DNA from: Phytophthora colocasiae
Taxonomy: Eukaryota; Oomycota; Peronosporomycetes; Peronosporales; Peronosporaceae
DNA: 64,000 bases
NCBI GenBank assembly: GCA_018806915.1
Contig: JAGKQI010000101.1
Coordinates: 1,984,001-2,048,000, forward strand
Direction of reading: 5' to 3'
Positions 33,973 through 45,988 of the stretch are shown piece by piece (position 1 is the stretch's first letter; every line of letters begins with the position of its first letter). A program made the position numbers and the translations under genes. The notes beneath the pieces were generated by a model. That model saw only the letters and a program-made list of their open reading frames with translations. It was not told the origin of the DNA and searched no databases.

Positions 33973-35617
33973 AAGGTTGTAAGCCTCGTTGTACTGGCGA
34001 GCGCTCTCAAGAGCGTGGGCGTCCGTAGAGCTGGGGTACACCATACGGAGACCACCGCGAGCAATGTCGCGGAAACGCACGTGGAAGCCCTTGAAACGAC
34101 GGCCGTAGATGAAGAACACGCCGAACGGGGTGTCGCTGCCAACCGTGCCATAGCCCATGACCTTCGGGTCCATGCGGAGCGACAGAGCATAGCGTTCACG
34201 CACGAACTTGTTGGTGCGGAGAGTACCGCGCACAGCGTCGGCCATGGTGTTGAGCAGCTCAATCGCGTCTTCGTGCTCCACGTTGCGGCGGACGTCCGCC
34301 TTGATCTCATCGACAATGGCGTCCTGCTCGGCATCCGACAGGGCAGTCTGCTGCGGGTCGAACTTCCTCAAGAAGAAGTCCGAAACACGCGAGGCGAACG
34401 GGAGCGTGCTGCTCGTGCTCGAGCGTCTCCATGATGCGAGTGAGCGAGTATGCAAACGGATCCTTCTTGGCCAGACGCCGTGTATCATGTTGCCGTAGGC
34501 GTAGATCAGCTCGGCACGCGAGATGCCCAGCTCAGGGTGCTGGAGCGTGAGGTTCACCGGGCGGTCGTCGACCCACTTGAGGTACTTGAGGTTGCCTGAA
34601 ATCTTGGACCACTCGAACTCGACGTTCTCGCTCCAGGGCCTGCTGGCTGGGCTGCACCAGGATGCGGATCATGGCCACGTGGTCGTCGCCGTTGTTGACC
34701 ACATCCAGGTGAGCGCGCACCACGTTGAGGTTGACCAAACCCAGGTAGGTAGCAGCCTTCTGCATGAAGCTCTTGGGGATGACGTTGGACGCCGCGATGG
34801 TCAACATGGTTTGCGGGACGCCGCTGGAGGCGTACTTGTTCTCCTCGCCACGGTTCTCCCAGTTGTGCTCAACGTCGACTACGACGCCACCTCCGTGCCG
34901 GTCAGCACGGTGGAACAGCTCCATCTGCTTGGCAAGACGACGCGGGTTGCTGAACTGCACGTACATGGTGTTGCTGCTGTTAAGGAAGGCGTCCACGGCC
35001 TCAGGCTCGAAGTGCGGGCCCGCCACCGGGTAGCACTCGTTGCCGGTGCGTACTTGCCGGCTTGGATGTCGGCGCAGAACTGCTGGATGGTGGCGCGAGC
35101 CAGCTTCTCGTCCTCCGGACTTGTTCAGGAACGGCTCCTGCTGTCCGAAGCGGAAGATGTCCAGGCCGAGCGAGTCGTCCAGGGCTGTGAAGATCTTGAC
35201 ACGGGCCAGCGTGGCACCGTCCACCGTCTGCGGGAGCTGGTCCAGCACGTTGGCCAAGCGACCGGGAAGTTGGCAACCCGAACGGAAGTGTGAGAAGATC
35301 TTGTGGTCGGGCGAGCGCAGAAGAACTTCCGGCTGCTCAGCGCCGACAAGCGCCGTGATGGCGTTGAGGTGCTGCAGGCGGTCCTCTTCCGCGATGGAGC
35401 GGAAGTAGGACGGCGGCATGTTCTCGAGGAACCAAGGCACCGTGTTGCCGGCCGCGTTCTTCTGGAACTTGTCGAGCGCACGCAGCATCTCTTCCTCACC
35501 AACCTCGACCGCGTCGCTCTGTGCCGAGAAGGCCCGGCCCAGCGTCGCCGAAAGCGGACGGGTGTTCATGGTGGACTGCGCGCGGCGCAGCGCACGGAAC
35601 TGGGAAACTTGCATCAT
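32440..35617 (-). CDS. GDH2: NAD-specific glutamate dehydrogenase, mitochondrial
   Basis: The enzyme oxidatively deaminates glutamate to 2-oxoglutarate with NAD. The length (about 1050 residues) fits the large NAD-GDH class. The chosen start at 35617 gives a typical mitochondrial presequence (MMQVSQFRALRRAQS). Recognisable blocks are GNTVPWFLENMPPSYF, the core MGYGTVGSDTPFGVFF, GRRFKGFHVRFRDIARGGLR (substrate-binding region) and the lysine-containing PEGGSKAVVLCDP. Downstream are the dinucleotide-binding part (about 33740-33300) and a helical C-terminus ending at 32440. At least five one-base frame breaks occur with conserved protein on both sides, so they are probably sequence errors, not decay. 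No introns are needed. Confidence 0.9.
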
Positions 35618-36363
35618 CTTGACGACCGGCTTCCTTCTGCTTGGACTGGGGCAGGCGCTTGTCACGGACGGAGCGGAATGAGGAATGGCATTGACCGGAA
35701 GGCGATCGGTACATGTATCCGCCAGAAGCTCGTTCACAACAAGTCAAGTGTTTCTGGCGGTCTCCGGCCAAATCTGTGTGACGTGGCGAGGGAGACTAGG
35801 TGTGAACTTTTGACAAAGTTGGCCAGAAAAGCTGGTCACCGCAAGAGACAAACCCTCAATTGCACCGGAAAGTGCCCAGCACACTTGAACACGAAAAGCT
35901 GTGCAGCACATCTGCCTGGATTCAAGTTGCTCCACCCGTCGTGGGTCTCCATCGGGTACTGTTCAAATACTTTCAATACTTTGCTTTCGCTCTTCATGAC
36001 GAGGAAGTTAAGGAGGCAAATCTTGACGTTGAAAACGCCAAGTAGCGACTCGCTAATCGCAACGGGACGAAGCTGCTTCGACTGCAGTGCAGGCCCCACC
36101 TCACAATCTTTACGGCGCGCTTTAACACACGTGCCCGCCTGCATTTGCTGCTTGAATTACGCTTGAACCTGCGCACGCTTCAACCACGTGTTGGGCATTG
36201 CGCAATGACCAGGAGAGCGTCTTCGTCGACCGATTCGTTGGCTGAAACGCGACTCCAGCGTCTAATTGCCAATAAAATGCGAAGCGGCAGTCACTGAGGC
36301 CAAAACCAGCTACAGACCGTTTGCACTCCGCTTGGACGGGGCGTTCGGACATCAGCGTTCCAG
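35618..36363. other. Divergent promoter region between GDH2 and the MORN gene
   Basis: No gene is supported in these 746 bases; short frames here lack domains. On the minus strand CCTCATTCCGCTC near 35674-35686 resembles the oomycete initiator and could serve GDH2. Confidence 0.5.
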
Positions 36364-37929
36364 ATGGCCGACTGGGATGACGCTGCACCGCAGCCTGCAC
36401 TGCCGACCCAAGGCGAATCTACGTCATCCGCGAGCGACGCGGACCAGTCTCTGCGCGCGCCGGCAACTGCAACTGCAACTGGAGCCTTCAGATCTGCGGG
36501 AAGGGCGGACAAGTGGTGTGTTGAAGCTCGCGGACGAAGATTCCAGTGCGGCGCCGCCAAATCTGCCGGACGCGCCGTGCCGCGATCAGGTTGCAATCCG
36601 GCGGACGGAATCAACGAAGGAACTGGAACAAACTTCTCTCTGCCTGGAGCTCGCACAACTCCAACAAGCACTGGCAGAGGAAGTTGAAGACGTTGTTCAT
36701 GCTGTAGACGACGCGGCAGCGACGGCGGACGGAGATGCGGTGAGACCGTCGAGTACCGGGTGATTCACGTCGACGGAGGAACGTATCGCGGTCATGTTCA
36801 AGCTTGCGAGCAGGACGAGTGGCAACCTCACGGCTTTGGCGTACTAACGACGGCAAACGGGCACACGTGCTGTGGCCAATGGCGCAACGGGAGACAGGTA
36901 GGTCACGGCACGCGCTACAGTCCCACATTGCAGTACGAAGGCGACTTGACGGCATGCAATGGCGTGGGGTTTTACACGTTCGGCGCACTCTTCGTCGGCT
37001 GCTGGGACATTCGCGGCCATGTCGTTCCTCACGGTCTTGGCGCGCTTCAAAGCTCCACTTCAACAGATATCATGTCTGTAGACGGATGGTTCCACGGTCT
37101 CCGCTGCCCACCCGTGCTCATCCGAAACGTGCACCTTCGAGCTGCCCGCTGATCTTCGCTCACAGCCTCAGCCGCAACGTGGCTTGATGCTAGCGGATGA
37201 AAACTCCAATATTGGCGAAGATCCGCCCTTACTCGAGCGCTAAGCACGTGGACTCGACTCTGTTGCGAGCTTAGTACTGCACAAGCAAGACGCAGCCGAT
37301 TACTTGCCTTGCAAGCTCGAGCACAAGCTCGTCTTGCTGAACAACGTGCAACCAGCGAAGATCTGGAACGGCAGAAGGCTGCGAAGAGCCAAGACGACCC
37401 TGAGCTGTTAGTTCTGTTGGCAAAATCTCGAGACGCGCAGGAAATACGAGCGCAACGCCGACAGTTATACGACCAGAGATTAGCTGATGCCATCAAGCAG
37501 CGTGATCTTGCTGGAGCTTGTGTGGCGAAGCAGGATACTGCGGTGAAAGCCTTGGAGAATGAACTACAAGGGATTACACAGCAGCTGAAGGAGGCTCGAA
37601 AGGCTCAAGAAGACTGCGCACAGTATGCGCGCGAACTGCAACTTTTCAAGAGACAAATTGAAAACGCCTCTGTCAAGCTCAATGCTGCTCGGTTTGAGAA
37701 GCAGCGGCTGGAGATCACTACTCAGCGGGAGCCTGTGTCCATTTTGTCTCAACGCAGCGTTCCATCAACACCCATGAAGAAGACCCAAGAAGACAACGGC
37801 AACAGTTCTGTTCAAAGCCGCGATGGAATTGAATATCGGAGCGAACAGTTCGTCTGCGACGTTCCTGACTGTCAGTGCGGGATTCCTCGCGACGTCTTTC
37901 TGCGCGTTTCCGCAGTCCTGGAACAATGA
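36364..37929 (+). CDS. MORN-repeat and coiled-coil protein
   Basis: It starts with an acidic, Ala/Thr-rich region (MADWDDAAPQPALPTQGES). After one-base frame breaks near 36490 and 36750 come two to three MORN-like units (GTYRGHVQACEQDEWQPHGF, QWRNGRQVGHGTRY, FYTFGALFVGCW) at about 36770-37060. After a further frame break the C-terminal third (37309-37929) is a coiled coil (AQARLAEQRATSEDLERQKA, KALENELQGITQQLKEARKA) ending in a Cys-containing tail (VCDVPDCQCGIPRD). MORN repeats usually bind membranes or scaffold cytoskeletal structures. No catalytic domain was seen. Confidence 0.65.
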
Positions 37930-38111
37930 GGGATGAGAATCCGCATAAAATGACGATGTAGTGGTGTATAGAGTGCTGGGTGCACTCTATCTGGAGCTCT
38001 TGGCACGAGCCTGGATTGTTATCCAGAGCTCGCTGATGTTAGCGAGAGAGTCCTCAGTCAATCAAAGAGAAACCGGTACGTCCTGTCTTCATTGAGATTG
38101 CGCTTTCCACT

Positions 38112-38127
38112 GCTCATTTTCCAATTC
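38112..38127 (+). promoter_or_regulatory. Oomycete Inr-FPR core promoter of M1
   Basis: gctcattttccaattc matches GCTCATTYYNCAWTTT at 15 of 16 positions and lies 30 bases before the M1 ATG, the typical place for the transcription start in oomycetes. Confidence 0.85.
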
Positions 38128-38156
38128 GGTAGCTATCCAGCACAACCATCGTCAAG

Positions 38157-39137
38157 ATGGCCCTTCCGTTTATCTCAAGAACGTCATCTGTGCCCATCAA
38201 GGAAACTATACTCGTTGTGGTGCAAGTATCATCGCTTATCGGTAGCTTCTTCCTTATCGCGTTCACATGTTTGGCTTCGCTACCTGTTGAAAATGAGAAC
38301 GATCATGACCCGCAAGAGCTCAACAACCTGCTTGAGCCTCAGCCCTATGGGCTTATCATGGCGGCTTTGCTCCTGTGCTTCATATGTAGTGTCGCGTTTG
38401 ACCTCAAGACAACAAGTGGCAGCTTTAGTGAGCGATACTGCACTGGAATGCCTCTCGAGTTGGCACAGTATCCTGCTGTCACTTGTACCAACTTCTGGCT
38501 GAATTTCAAGACAGCAAACTGGAGAACCTCAGCTATTATCTCACTTTGCATTGCATGGTGTGGAGCACTGCAGTTTTACCTGGTTCTTAACCGACGACCA
38601 CGGCGCAACACACTTCGGGACACGGTGATCGTTATCACCGGGGAGCTATCAGTACGTTTCTACTTCACGTGGCTCACTTGCACTCTCATCCTCGAGCTCC
38701 TCGGCATTGCTCAGTATATCCACGGCAGCATTTTCGATTACAAAGTTTACACCAAGTGATGGTCATCATGCTGGTATTGGCATTTGTGACTTACGGACGG
38801 ACTCGTGATCCAGCTGTAGGGCTCGCTGCAATGTGGTTTCTCGGTCAGGTAGTCAAGAAAGAAAGCTCTTTCGAAGGAGATGGAGACGCGATGGAAACGT
38901 TCGAGATGCTGCAGAAAGGAGCCAAAGTGATACTACCTGTGTTTCCCTGATCATGACACTTGACTTCGTTCTGGATTATATAGCGTCAGCTATTGCAGAA
39001 GTTCAGGTACATGCACATGTTGTTCATGTTACAATTTGTTGTACTAAATCTCTTTGTAGTCTGCAAACGTCATACGTGTCAGGATCAGGATCGAAGAGGA
39101 AGACTCGAGCTATGGAATATCAGTACACGTAGCATGA
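38157..39137 (+). CDS. Multi-span membrane protein M1 (tandem family)
   Basis: Unknown family with about seven hydrophobic spans. The first part (38157-38757) reads spans near residues 16-40, 60-85, 120-140 and 155-175, with family motifs TTSGSFSERYCTG, WCGALQFYLVLNRRPR and QYIHGSIFDYKVYT. One base is off at about 38757; the next frame continues VMVIMLVLAFVTYGRTRDPA, AMWFLGQVV and the acidic loop SFEGDGDAMETFEML, then a last span. An intron (39007-39059, GTACAT...TTGTAG) precedes a short last exon ending SSYGISVHVA, variant of the YGTV end of M4-M6. The start is supported by the core promoter at 38112. Confidence 0.75.
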
Positions 39138-39201
39138 AGCAGGATCTTGCCAACAAACCGTTCGTCCAAATGAAGTTCAGCCATTATCTGAGGTTCCAAC
39201 C

Positions 39202-40090
39202 TTAGGAATATACTACGACGTAGCATGTTACTTCCATTGTGCAGCCTTCGTCACGATTCTCATGTAGCCATTTCACCACTTCTAGGTGGCCATTTTCAGA
39301 AGGATCAATCCAAGGAAAGAGCTGGTTGTCGTATTTTCGAGAAGCCACTGGATCACGTGCAAGTGTCCAAACAAGGCAGCACTTAGCATCATACGTTTTG
39401 GTTTACAGGCCAGGTCAATCTCGCAGAGATACTTGACAATGTCTAGATGACCATTTTCAACGGCCAATTTCATAGCGGAATGAGGATACGACATGTCGCC
39501 ACGCTCCAAAAGCCACTGCACTACATCCAGGTGGCCTTGTTCACAAGCTTTTTCTACAGCATATTGAGTTCCAGTCGTGATTCCTTTCTCCACAAGCCAC
39601 TGCACCATATCCAGACGCCCGTTCTTAGCAGCTCTCTGGAGAGCAGATTCAGAATCTCCAGTCGGATAATGTTCAAACACCCACTGAAGCATCTCCAGGT
39701 GACTACCCGCAGCAGCGTTTATCGATGGAGAAGGAAGGAAACTATCCGCTTCTTCATAAACAACATCAAATTCATATCACCTTGTTGCACGGCAAACTCC
39801 ATCACGCGGTCGAGATTCCTGGGAACGTCACGAGTATTCTCGTATAGCCAATGAGCCACTTCCGAATGCCCTTCTTTGATAGCATTCGTCATGTCATCAC
39901 CGCCCCAAAAAAGAATAGTACTAGTATTCTTTTTGTCATCTTGGTCTTCATAACGGCCATACTCCAGTAAATACTGCAGTATCTCCATCCGCCCGCAAAG
40001 TGCTGCTTCTTCTACCATCTCTTCCTCCGCTGTACAACTGGAAAAATGTTCCAGAATCCACTTCACGATACCCAAATCTCCATGTTTCAT
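39202..40090 (-). CDS. Ankyrin-repeat protein, probably a fragment
   Basis: Repeated units of about 33 residues of the oomycete/protist ankyrin type: GRMEILQYLLEYG, GHSEVAHWLYENT, GRLDMVQWLVEKG, GHLDVVQWLLERG, GHLDIVKYLCE, GHLHVIQWLLEN and GHLEVVKWLHENR. The frame is broken by single bases near 39715 and 39300. The N-terminus starts abruptly inside the repeat fold (MKHGDLGIVKWILEHF), so the upstream part may have been lost. It is transcribed opposite to M1 and ends 64 bases from the M1 stop. The partner and function are unknown. Confidence 0.75.
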
Positions 40091-40258
40091 TGCTATCCAT
40101 GAGCTTTCGTGAATTGAAAGCGGTAGTAATGAATATCTATTCGCAAATATGAAAATAGTGACCAGCTAGTACTCGATTCCGTTTCAGGATTACTATTCTG
40201 CCAGATCCGATCTAGTAGACGTGTTGACCCCATTAGGCAGGCCTGGTCAAGTGGAATC

Positions 40259-40477
40259 TTTAGTGAATCACTCTTGATCCGAAGACGACTTGCTCGTTAC
40301 ACGCAAAAAGGAGAACTAAATTAAAACGCTTAGAGTCCTGGCACGAGCTCTCACTACTCCCAGATTTGTATCCCAGTATTCCGCTTGTCTCGCGCCTCCT
40401 CTCTCATACCGGTCTGATTTGCACTCCTGTTCTCAGCAACGAGTTCAACCTGGAGTACATGGACCTGAATTCCAACA
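40259..40477 (-). repeat. 3' LTR of the copia element
   Basis: 219 bp; on the element strand it starts TGTTGGAATTC and ends CACTAAA. Nearly identical to 45358-45574. Confidence 0.93.
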
Positions 40478-40491
40478 CGCCTCCCTCAAAG
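40478..40491 (-). other. Polypurine tract of the copia element
   Basis: The element strand reads CTTTGAGGGAGGCG directly before the 3' LTR. Confidence 0.65.
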
Positions 40492-40502
40492 CATAGCTTT
40501 GA

Positions 40503-43500
40503 CTAGTCCGCTACTCCAGCGCCAACAAGTACAAGTAAGTCCTTGAGCTTCGACTTGTCTAGAGGCTTCGTAAACGTGTCTGCCGGATTAACCGTTCCTT
40601 TCACCTTGTAGATCTCCACTACACCTTTCTCAACTTGCTCCCGCACATAGTGCCAACGCAACTCAATGTGCCGTGTGCGACGACTGTAACTTGGATTCAC
40701 CGCCATGATGATTGCTGCTTGGTTGTCAATTCCAAGTCTCAGCTTGACACTGCGGTGCGGCAATATTTCCTGCAAAATGTTGCTTTCCGCTACAGCCTCC
40801 ATTGTTGCTTCACACGATGCCACATATTCTGCTTTCGCCGAAGAAAGCGCTACGATAGACTGTCGACGTGACATCCACGAGATTGCACCTCCAGCTAACG
40901 TAAACACGAATCCTGTTGTGCTGTTACGTGACTCTGGATCATTTGCCCAGTCACTATCACAGTAACCTTCCAGCACAACCTCCTGCGGTGCTTTCGTATT
41001 CCGGTTGTAAGTGATGCTATACTCAATTGTACCTGCCAGATACCGCAGCACACGTTTCAAAGTGCCCACATGCTTAGCCGACGGCTTGGCTACAAATCTG
41101 CTGAGCTGCCCGACAACAAATGCCAGATCAGGACGAGTTCCAGTAGCTAGGTACATGAGCATTCCAATTGCCTTTCGATAAGGAAAGCTGGTATCCGACT
41201 CTTCACTATCTCAAGTGGTGCCAGTCTTGCATTGGTCTCCATGGGGTTTCCACTGCATGAGCATGCTCGTATCCGAAAGTCTCCAGAATCTCACGAGCAT
41301 ACTTGCTCTGACTCACAGTGATGTACTCGCTCGACTGCATGACCTCAATTCCCAGGTACTGCGTCAGTAACCCCTGGTCCTTGATACCGTAGGCCTTATC
41401 AATCTCTTCAAATAAGTTGCACTTGCTTGCCTCACTGTTGGTTGCCACGAGAATGTCATCCACGTAAATGAGCACCATCATGATCACGTCTCCATCAAAG
41501 TGATAGTATAGACAAGGCTCAGTCAGTGAGCGTTGAAAACCGTGCTCGCGCAGCCACCGATTTAACTCGGTATTCCACTCTCTTCCTGACTGCCTCAGCC
41601 CGTACAAAGCTTTCACCACGACGTACATGTGTCCGTCAATTTCACACGGGTAGCCATCAATGGACCGTAAGTACTGCCTGATACCTAGCAATGCGTTCAA
41701 ATATGCCGTATTCACATCACCACCATTTAGGTCCAGGTTCAGAACGGCTGCAAGCGCTATCAGCATTCGCAAAGATGACAAACGTGCCACCGGTGCAAAA
41801 GTCAAAACAAAGTCGATTCCAGGTCTCTGGTGATTTCCCAGAGCAACCACACGTGTCTTAAACCGGATGACGTATCCCTGGTGATCTGACTTCAACGCAT
41901 AAACCCACTGCGTGCTTATCGGTTTAGCATCAGCAGGTACTTGGTCACGTGAGATTTCCTCAATGACCCCTTTCTCCCTCAGTGCCGCCATTTCCAGCAG
42001 CTCTGCTTCTTTCCAGTAGTTTGCAAACCTCGAGCGCATCGCCTCCCTATGATTCCAGCATCTTGATACTGCTCGCACGTATCGGTTGTCCATGCTCATC
42101 CAGTATGCGAGATGTGGCTTGCGTCACGTTCACCACGAAATCATCCAAATACTTAGGCTTACGACGCTCACTTGCTTCGCGAAGTCCCGTCCGGAGTTCG
42201 TTTTGCATCTGGTTTGGCTGCATCATGCTCCACCCTTTCCGCTTCTGAAGAAGTCTCACTGCGGTGAGTGCGTTTTCCAGTCTGTCTCGGTGGCATTAGT
42301 GTGCTAGCGTCAACTACTTCCGGCTGCACGCTTTCCCCATTCACCGATTCAGTACTGCTGTTTGCTGGTTCGAAAGCACTCGCCACTGTGACTTGATCAT
42401 CATCGATTCCTTCCATGGCATATACCTCACCATCGGATCTATCACTTGCAGCAGTCGATGAGCACTCAGCATCTTCCAGCTCACTTGGTGCCTCAATTGG
42501 TTCAGTAGGCACAGGCAAGTTCACCTCCACTGGATCTGCACTAGCTTCTTCAGCCGTACAGTTGCCAACCACACTCAGTTTCAGCAACGCCACTAACTAC
42601 GTCACTAGTTTCCGCCACATCACTAGCTTCAGCAAACTCCACGTTCTGTGAATTCGTCATCTTGCTAGGTTCCGTGTTGACATCAAATTCCTTGGTCGGC
42701 GGTTGCTCTGCAAAGCGTACGTGACGATGTAGTTCTCGGTCAGTATCGTCCTCTACGTAATCTTCTCCATCCACGAAACTCACTTCGTCCCCCCCCCTCG
42801 ATCTCCATAGAGTGTTCACTCATGGGCTCGTCAAAAGTTTCGGTAGGTTCGACGCTGCTTAAATCATCGCTGACATTCACAGTTTCATTCTCAGCAAGCA
42901 AGCTAGCTTGCTCGAAGTGTAATGACTCTAGGTCACTATCCTCCACATCCACGTCGTGGCGATCACGAAACACAGTGTCTTCAGATACTCTCAAATCTGC
43001 CACGAACTTGACCGTTCGTTCATCAGGAAAGTATACCTTGCATCCCACGACGTCCTCCGCGTAGCCGACAATAAATCCCAGCTTAGCATTGTCGTGATGC
43101 TTACGTTTCTGCGTTACCGGTATGTGCACGTATGCCAGCGCACCAAACTTGCGAATGTGGTGAAGATCCGGCTTCACCCCGAACATCAACTCGTAAGGTA
43201 TGCCATTAGCTCCCTTGTTCAAGACCCGGTTCTTAATGTACGCTGCGTTCCGCAATGCTTCAGGCCACAAGTTCCTCGGAAAACCAGCTTGCACCATCAT
43301 GGCTTTCATCATACCGACGAGAGATTGGTGTGTCCGCTCACACAGGTTCAGCTGCGAGCTCTTTGGTCCGACCTTCACATGCTCAATCCCATGAGCAGCG
43401 TACCAGCTATCGATCTCCGCATTCACGAATTCACCACCTTTATCTGTCAGCACCTTCTTGACCTTGAATGAACTCTGCTGACCTCCACCACGATCTCTTC

Positions 43501-44318
43501 CTGCTTGCCTTTCCGCCCAGATAATATATTCTTCGATATGTTTGTTCACCACATCACTGGACTTGCTAGTCAGCATCTTGATCGTGACAAAGCGCGAGTA
43601 TCCATCCAGAATAACCAGCACTGCTTCGTATCGTGTACCATTTCCCTTGCTTGGGATCAACAGATCAGCGTACACCACTTGATTCGGCCTCTTGAGTTTC
43701 CGATCAAGCTTCTTCCGAAGAGGTTTCTTCTTCTGCTTCGCGATATGACAGGCATCACACGTGTTCAGTTGTCGTCGCGTCAGCATCATGCCTCGCACGA
43801 GACCCTTGTCGACCATAGTCTTCAAGTACTGTGGGCACGTGTGCGCCAAACGCTCATGCCATAGCGTCAGTGATCCAACGCCTTCAGCTATCGTGAAATT
43901 GCATCTTGCTCTAGCTGGTGGTCTTACAATTGGACTGTCCGAAAGATCCGACGCGTGAATCCCCACGTTGCATCTTTGCGGTGTAGCAATTGCTATCGTT
44001 TTACCTTTCTTCCATGATAAAGAAGTTCAGTGTTTCACGCTCATAGTCAAAGTCCAGACCTTGTTCAGCAGCTAAGCCAGGCGATAACAAACTACAGTCT
44101 GCTCCTGGAACGTAGAACACATCATTGAGACGCAATACCGTCTGTACACCATTGACCAGTGTTGACAACACTACAGTGCCGACGCCCGTTACTTGAGCTC
44201 GAAGTGCATCTGTAAGTCCACGAATACCCCGTGCATGATCAATGTCTTCACTGAAAGTTGCAAAGTAGGAACGTCTCCCCGTCACGTGAACATGCGATGC
44301 AGTATCGAAAACCACCAT
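40503..44318 (-). CDS. pol: Copia Pol: protease, integrase, reverse transcriptase, RNase H
   Basis: Protease part at 44318-44001: the active-site motif reads FDTASHVHVTG, with Ala where most have Gly. Integrase at 43966-42740: GAG-pre-integrase zinc motif (WHERLAH...CDACHIAK), catalytic block YADLL, LTDKGGEF and LCERTHQSL. A Glu/Ser-rich linker follows (42593-42168). Reverse transcriptase at 42099-41206 has DVNTAYLNA and YVDDILV. RNase H at 41162-40503 has YCDSDWANDPESR, SSAKAEYVA and ALGIDNQAA-like LGIDNQAAI. Copia elements normally have one long frame; here several single-base breaks divide it. Confidence 0.92.
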
Positions 44319-44400
44319 CCTCCATCAGCAGTGTCGTCCTCGCCCTCATGTACACTGGTATCTCGACCACCGATGTACATCCACCCCCACAACGAATATC

Positions 44401-45302
44401 CTATTCATGCTCAGGCTCTTGACTGGAACCACCACCAACGAGAATAGTCACATGCGAACGCGCCTTACGTTTCTCTTCAGCGTCATCAGCCTCTGCTTTC
44501 TTCTTATCCTTCTCGGCTTTCACAGGACAGTTCGGCTTGATATGCTCCGTACTCCCGCAAACAAAACACTTTCTAGCCTTTTTAGACGCTTTCGTGTCTT
44601 CTTGCTTGTCCTGACCTTCATTCTTGCCCTTGTCACCTCCCTTGCCTCCGTTCTTGTTACCCCCGCGATAACCTCCACTGTTCCTGCTGTGAAACTCCAT
44701 TTGACGAGCAGCAGCGGCGCGAATCATTTCACGGACTTTTCTGGGTGTGAACTCATCTGGCGTAGCAGAGTAACGCACAGATGCCTTCAGGCTTTCTGAA
44801 CTCTGCCTGGTTGGAAGATCAACAGCATCTCCACCATGTCAATGTCACTGACGGTGTACTGCAAAGTCGCCAACTCCGTTCGAATATTGAACATCTTGCA
44901 CAAATGCAGATTCGCATCACTCCCTGGGGACAACTTCATAGCCCAAAGTTGATTCACCAGGCGACGAATACTGTGGACCTTTACCGTCTTGTTTGTCTTA
45001 TTCTCGAACAAGTCAATCAAAGCTGCCCACATTCCCGATCCTGTCATCTTGTCCCGAATCTGCTGCAAGATATCTGGCGGTACCGACGTACCCACCATGC
45101 GCCGGATTTGATTCTGCTGGTCATCGAACTTCTCCTTGCCATCATCTGTACCCAAGTCTTCACGCTTGATCGTACCGTCCGCAATCGGCATCAGCTTCTT
45201 CTCTGTCAGAACCGCCTCCATGGCCCACTTGTACGTCTGCCAGTCCTTCCCGTCCCAGTTCTTGGGAACGCCCTCATTGTTGTACTTGAGCGGCTCCGCC
45301 AT
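44401..45302 (-). CDS. gag: Copia Gag
   Basis: The start is placed at 45302 (MAEPLKYNNEGVPKNWDGKD). The capsid part is of the UBN2/Retrotran_gag type (DWQTYKWAMEAVL, ALIDLFENKTNKTVKVH, RRLVNQLWAMKL). One base is off near 44815, and the frame resumes with LKASVRYSATPDEFTPRKV. A Gly/Asn/Lys-rich region leads to the zinc knuckle CFVCGSTEHIKPNC near 44560. It should be contiguous with Pol in an intact copy. Confidence 0.88.
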
Positions 45303-45341
45303 CTTGAATCGTTCCGAGTACACTGCAGAAGTAGTCCGTGA

Positions 45342-45357
45342 GTTGGGCTCAGAACCC
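45342..45357 (-). other. Copia primer-binding site, probably initiator tRNA-Met half
   Basis: Directly after the 5' LTR the element strand reads GGGTTCTGAGCCCAAC. Its complement resembles the anticodon arm of initiator tRNA-Met (GGGCTCATAACCC) with one mismatch. Drosophila copia is known to prime from an internal half of this tRNA. Confidence 0.5.
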
Positions 45358-45574
45358 TTTAGTGAATCACTCTTGATCCGAAGACGACTTGCTCGTTACA
45401 CGCAAAAAGGAGAACTAAATTAAAACGCTTAGAGTCCTGGCACGAGCTCTCACTACTCCAGATTTGTATCCCAGCATTCCGCTTGTCTCGCGCCTCCTCT
45501 CTCATACCGGTCTGATTTGCACTCCTGTTCTCAGCAACGAGTTCAACCTGGAGCACATGGACCTGAATTCAACA
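45358..45574 (-). repeat. 5' LTR of the copia element
   Basis: 217 bp; on the element strand it begins TGTTGAATTCAGG. Partner of 40259-40477. Confidence 0.93.
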
Positions 45575-45937
45575 GAATCAACACTGAGCCATCCAGGTAC
45601 GAGGAAATGTTGAACCGACGTGACGCAACGCTGCGACGGCAGGGAATGGCTTCAGCGCGAGGTTCACGACATTATCTCTGTCAAGTAGTACACTTGGTGT
45701 GTAGTATTCTTCAGATATATTATTATTGTGACTGACCATGCAGCACGGTCCGTACTATTTTGCTCAAAGAAGAGCGTTTGAGAGATATGATAGTGCTAAC
45801 GTAGTGAAGACAGTGTTTCTCTTAGCGATGGCATCTACGGTGGAAGTAGTCTCTGCATGTCGTGTTTCTCAAACCCGATCAAAAATGGAAAATACCAACT
45901 CGAGACGGTCTCAGTCGTCTGTCCTGTTGGAACTCTT

Positions 45938-45953
45938 TCTCATTTGCCAATTC
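45938..45953 (+). promoter_or_regulatory. Oomycete Inr-FPR core promoter of M2
   Basis: tctcatttgccaattc matches GCTCATTYYNCAWTTT well and is 36 bases before the M2 ATG, mirroring M1 and supporting that start codon. Confidence 0.75.
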
Positions 45954-45988
45954 GACACCTACGGCACAGATCACTATCAATTTCTCAA

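Larger units (their letters stand above)
40254..45579 (-). mobile_element. Complete Ty1/copia retrotransposon with target duplication
   Basis: The element proper is 40259-45574, read on the minus strand. The five-base duplication gaatc flanks it at 40254-40258 and 45575-45579. LTRs of 219 and 217 bp differ at two substitutions and two one-base indels. Gene order gag, protease, integrase, reverse transcriptase, RNase H is diagnostic of copia. It sits in the spacer between the ankyrin gene and M2. Confidence 0.96.
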
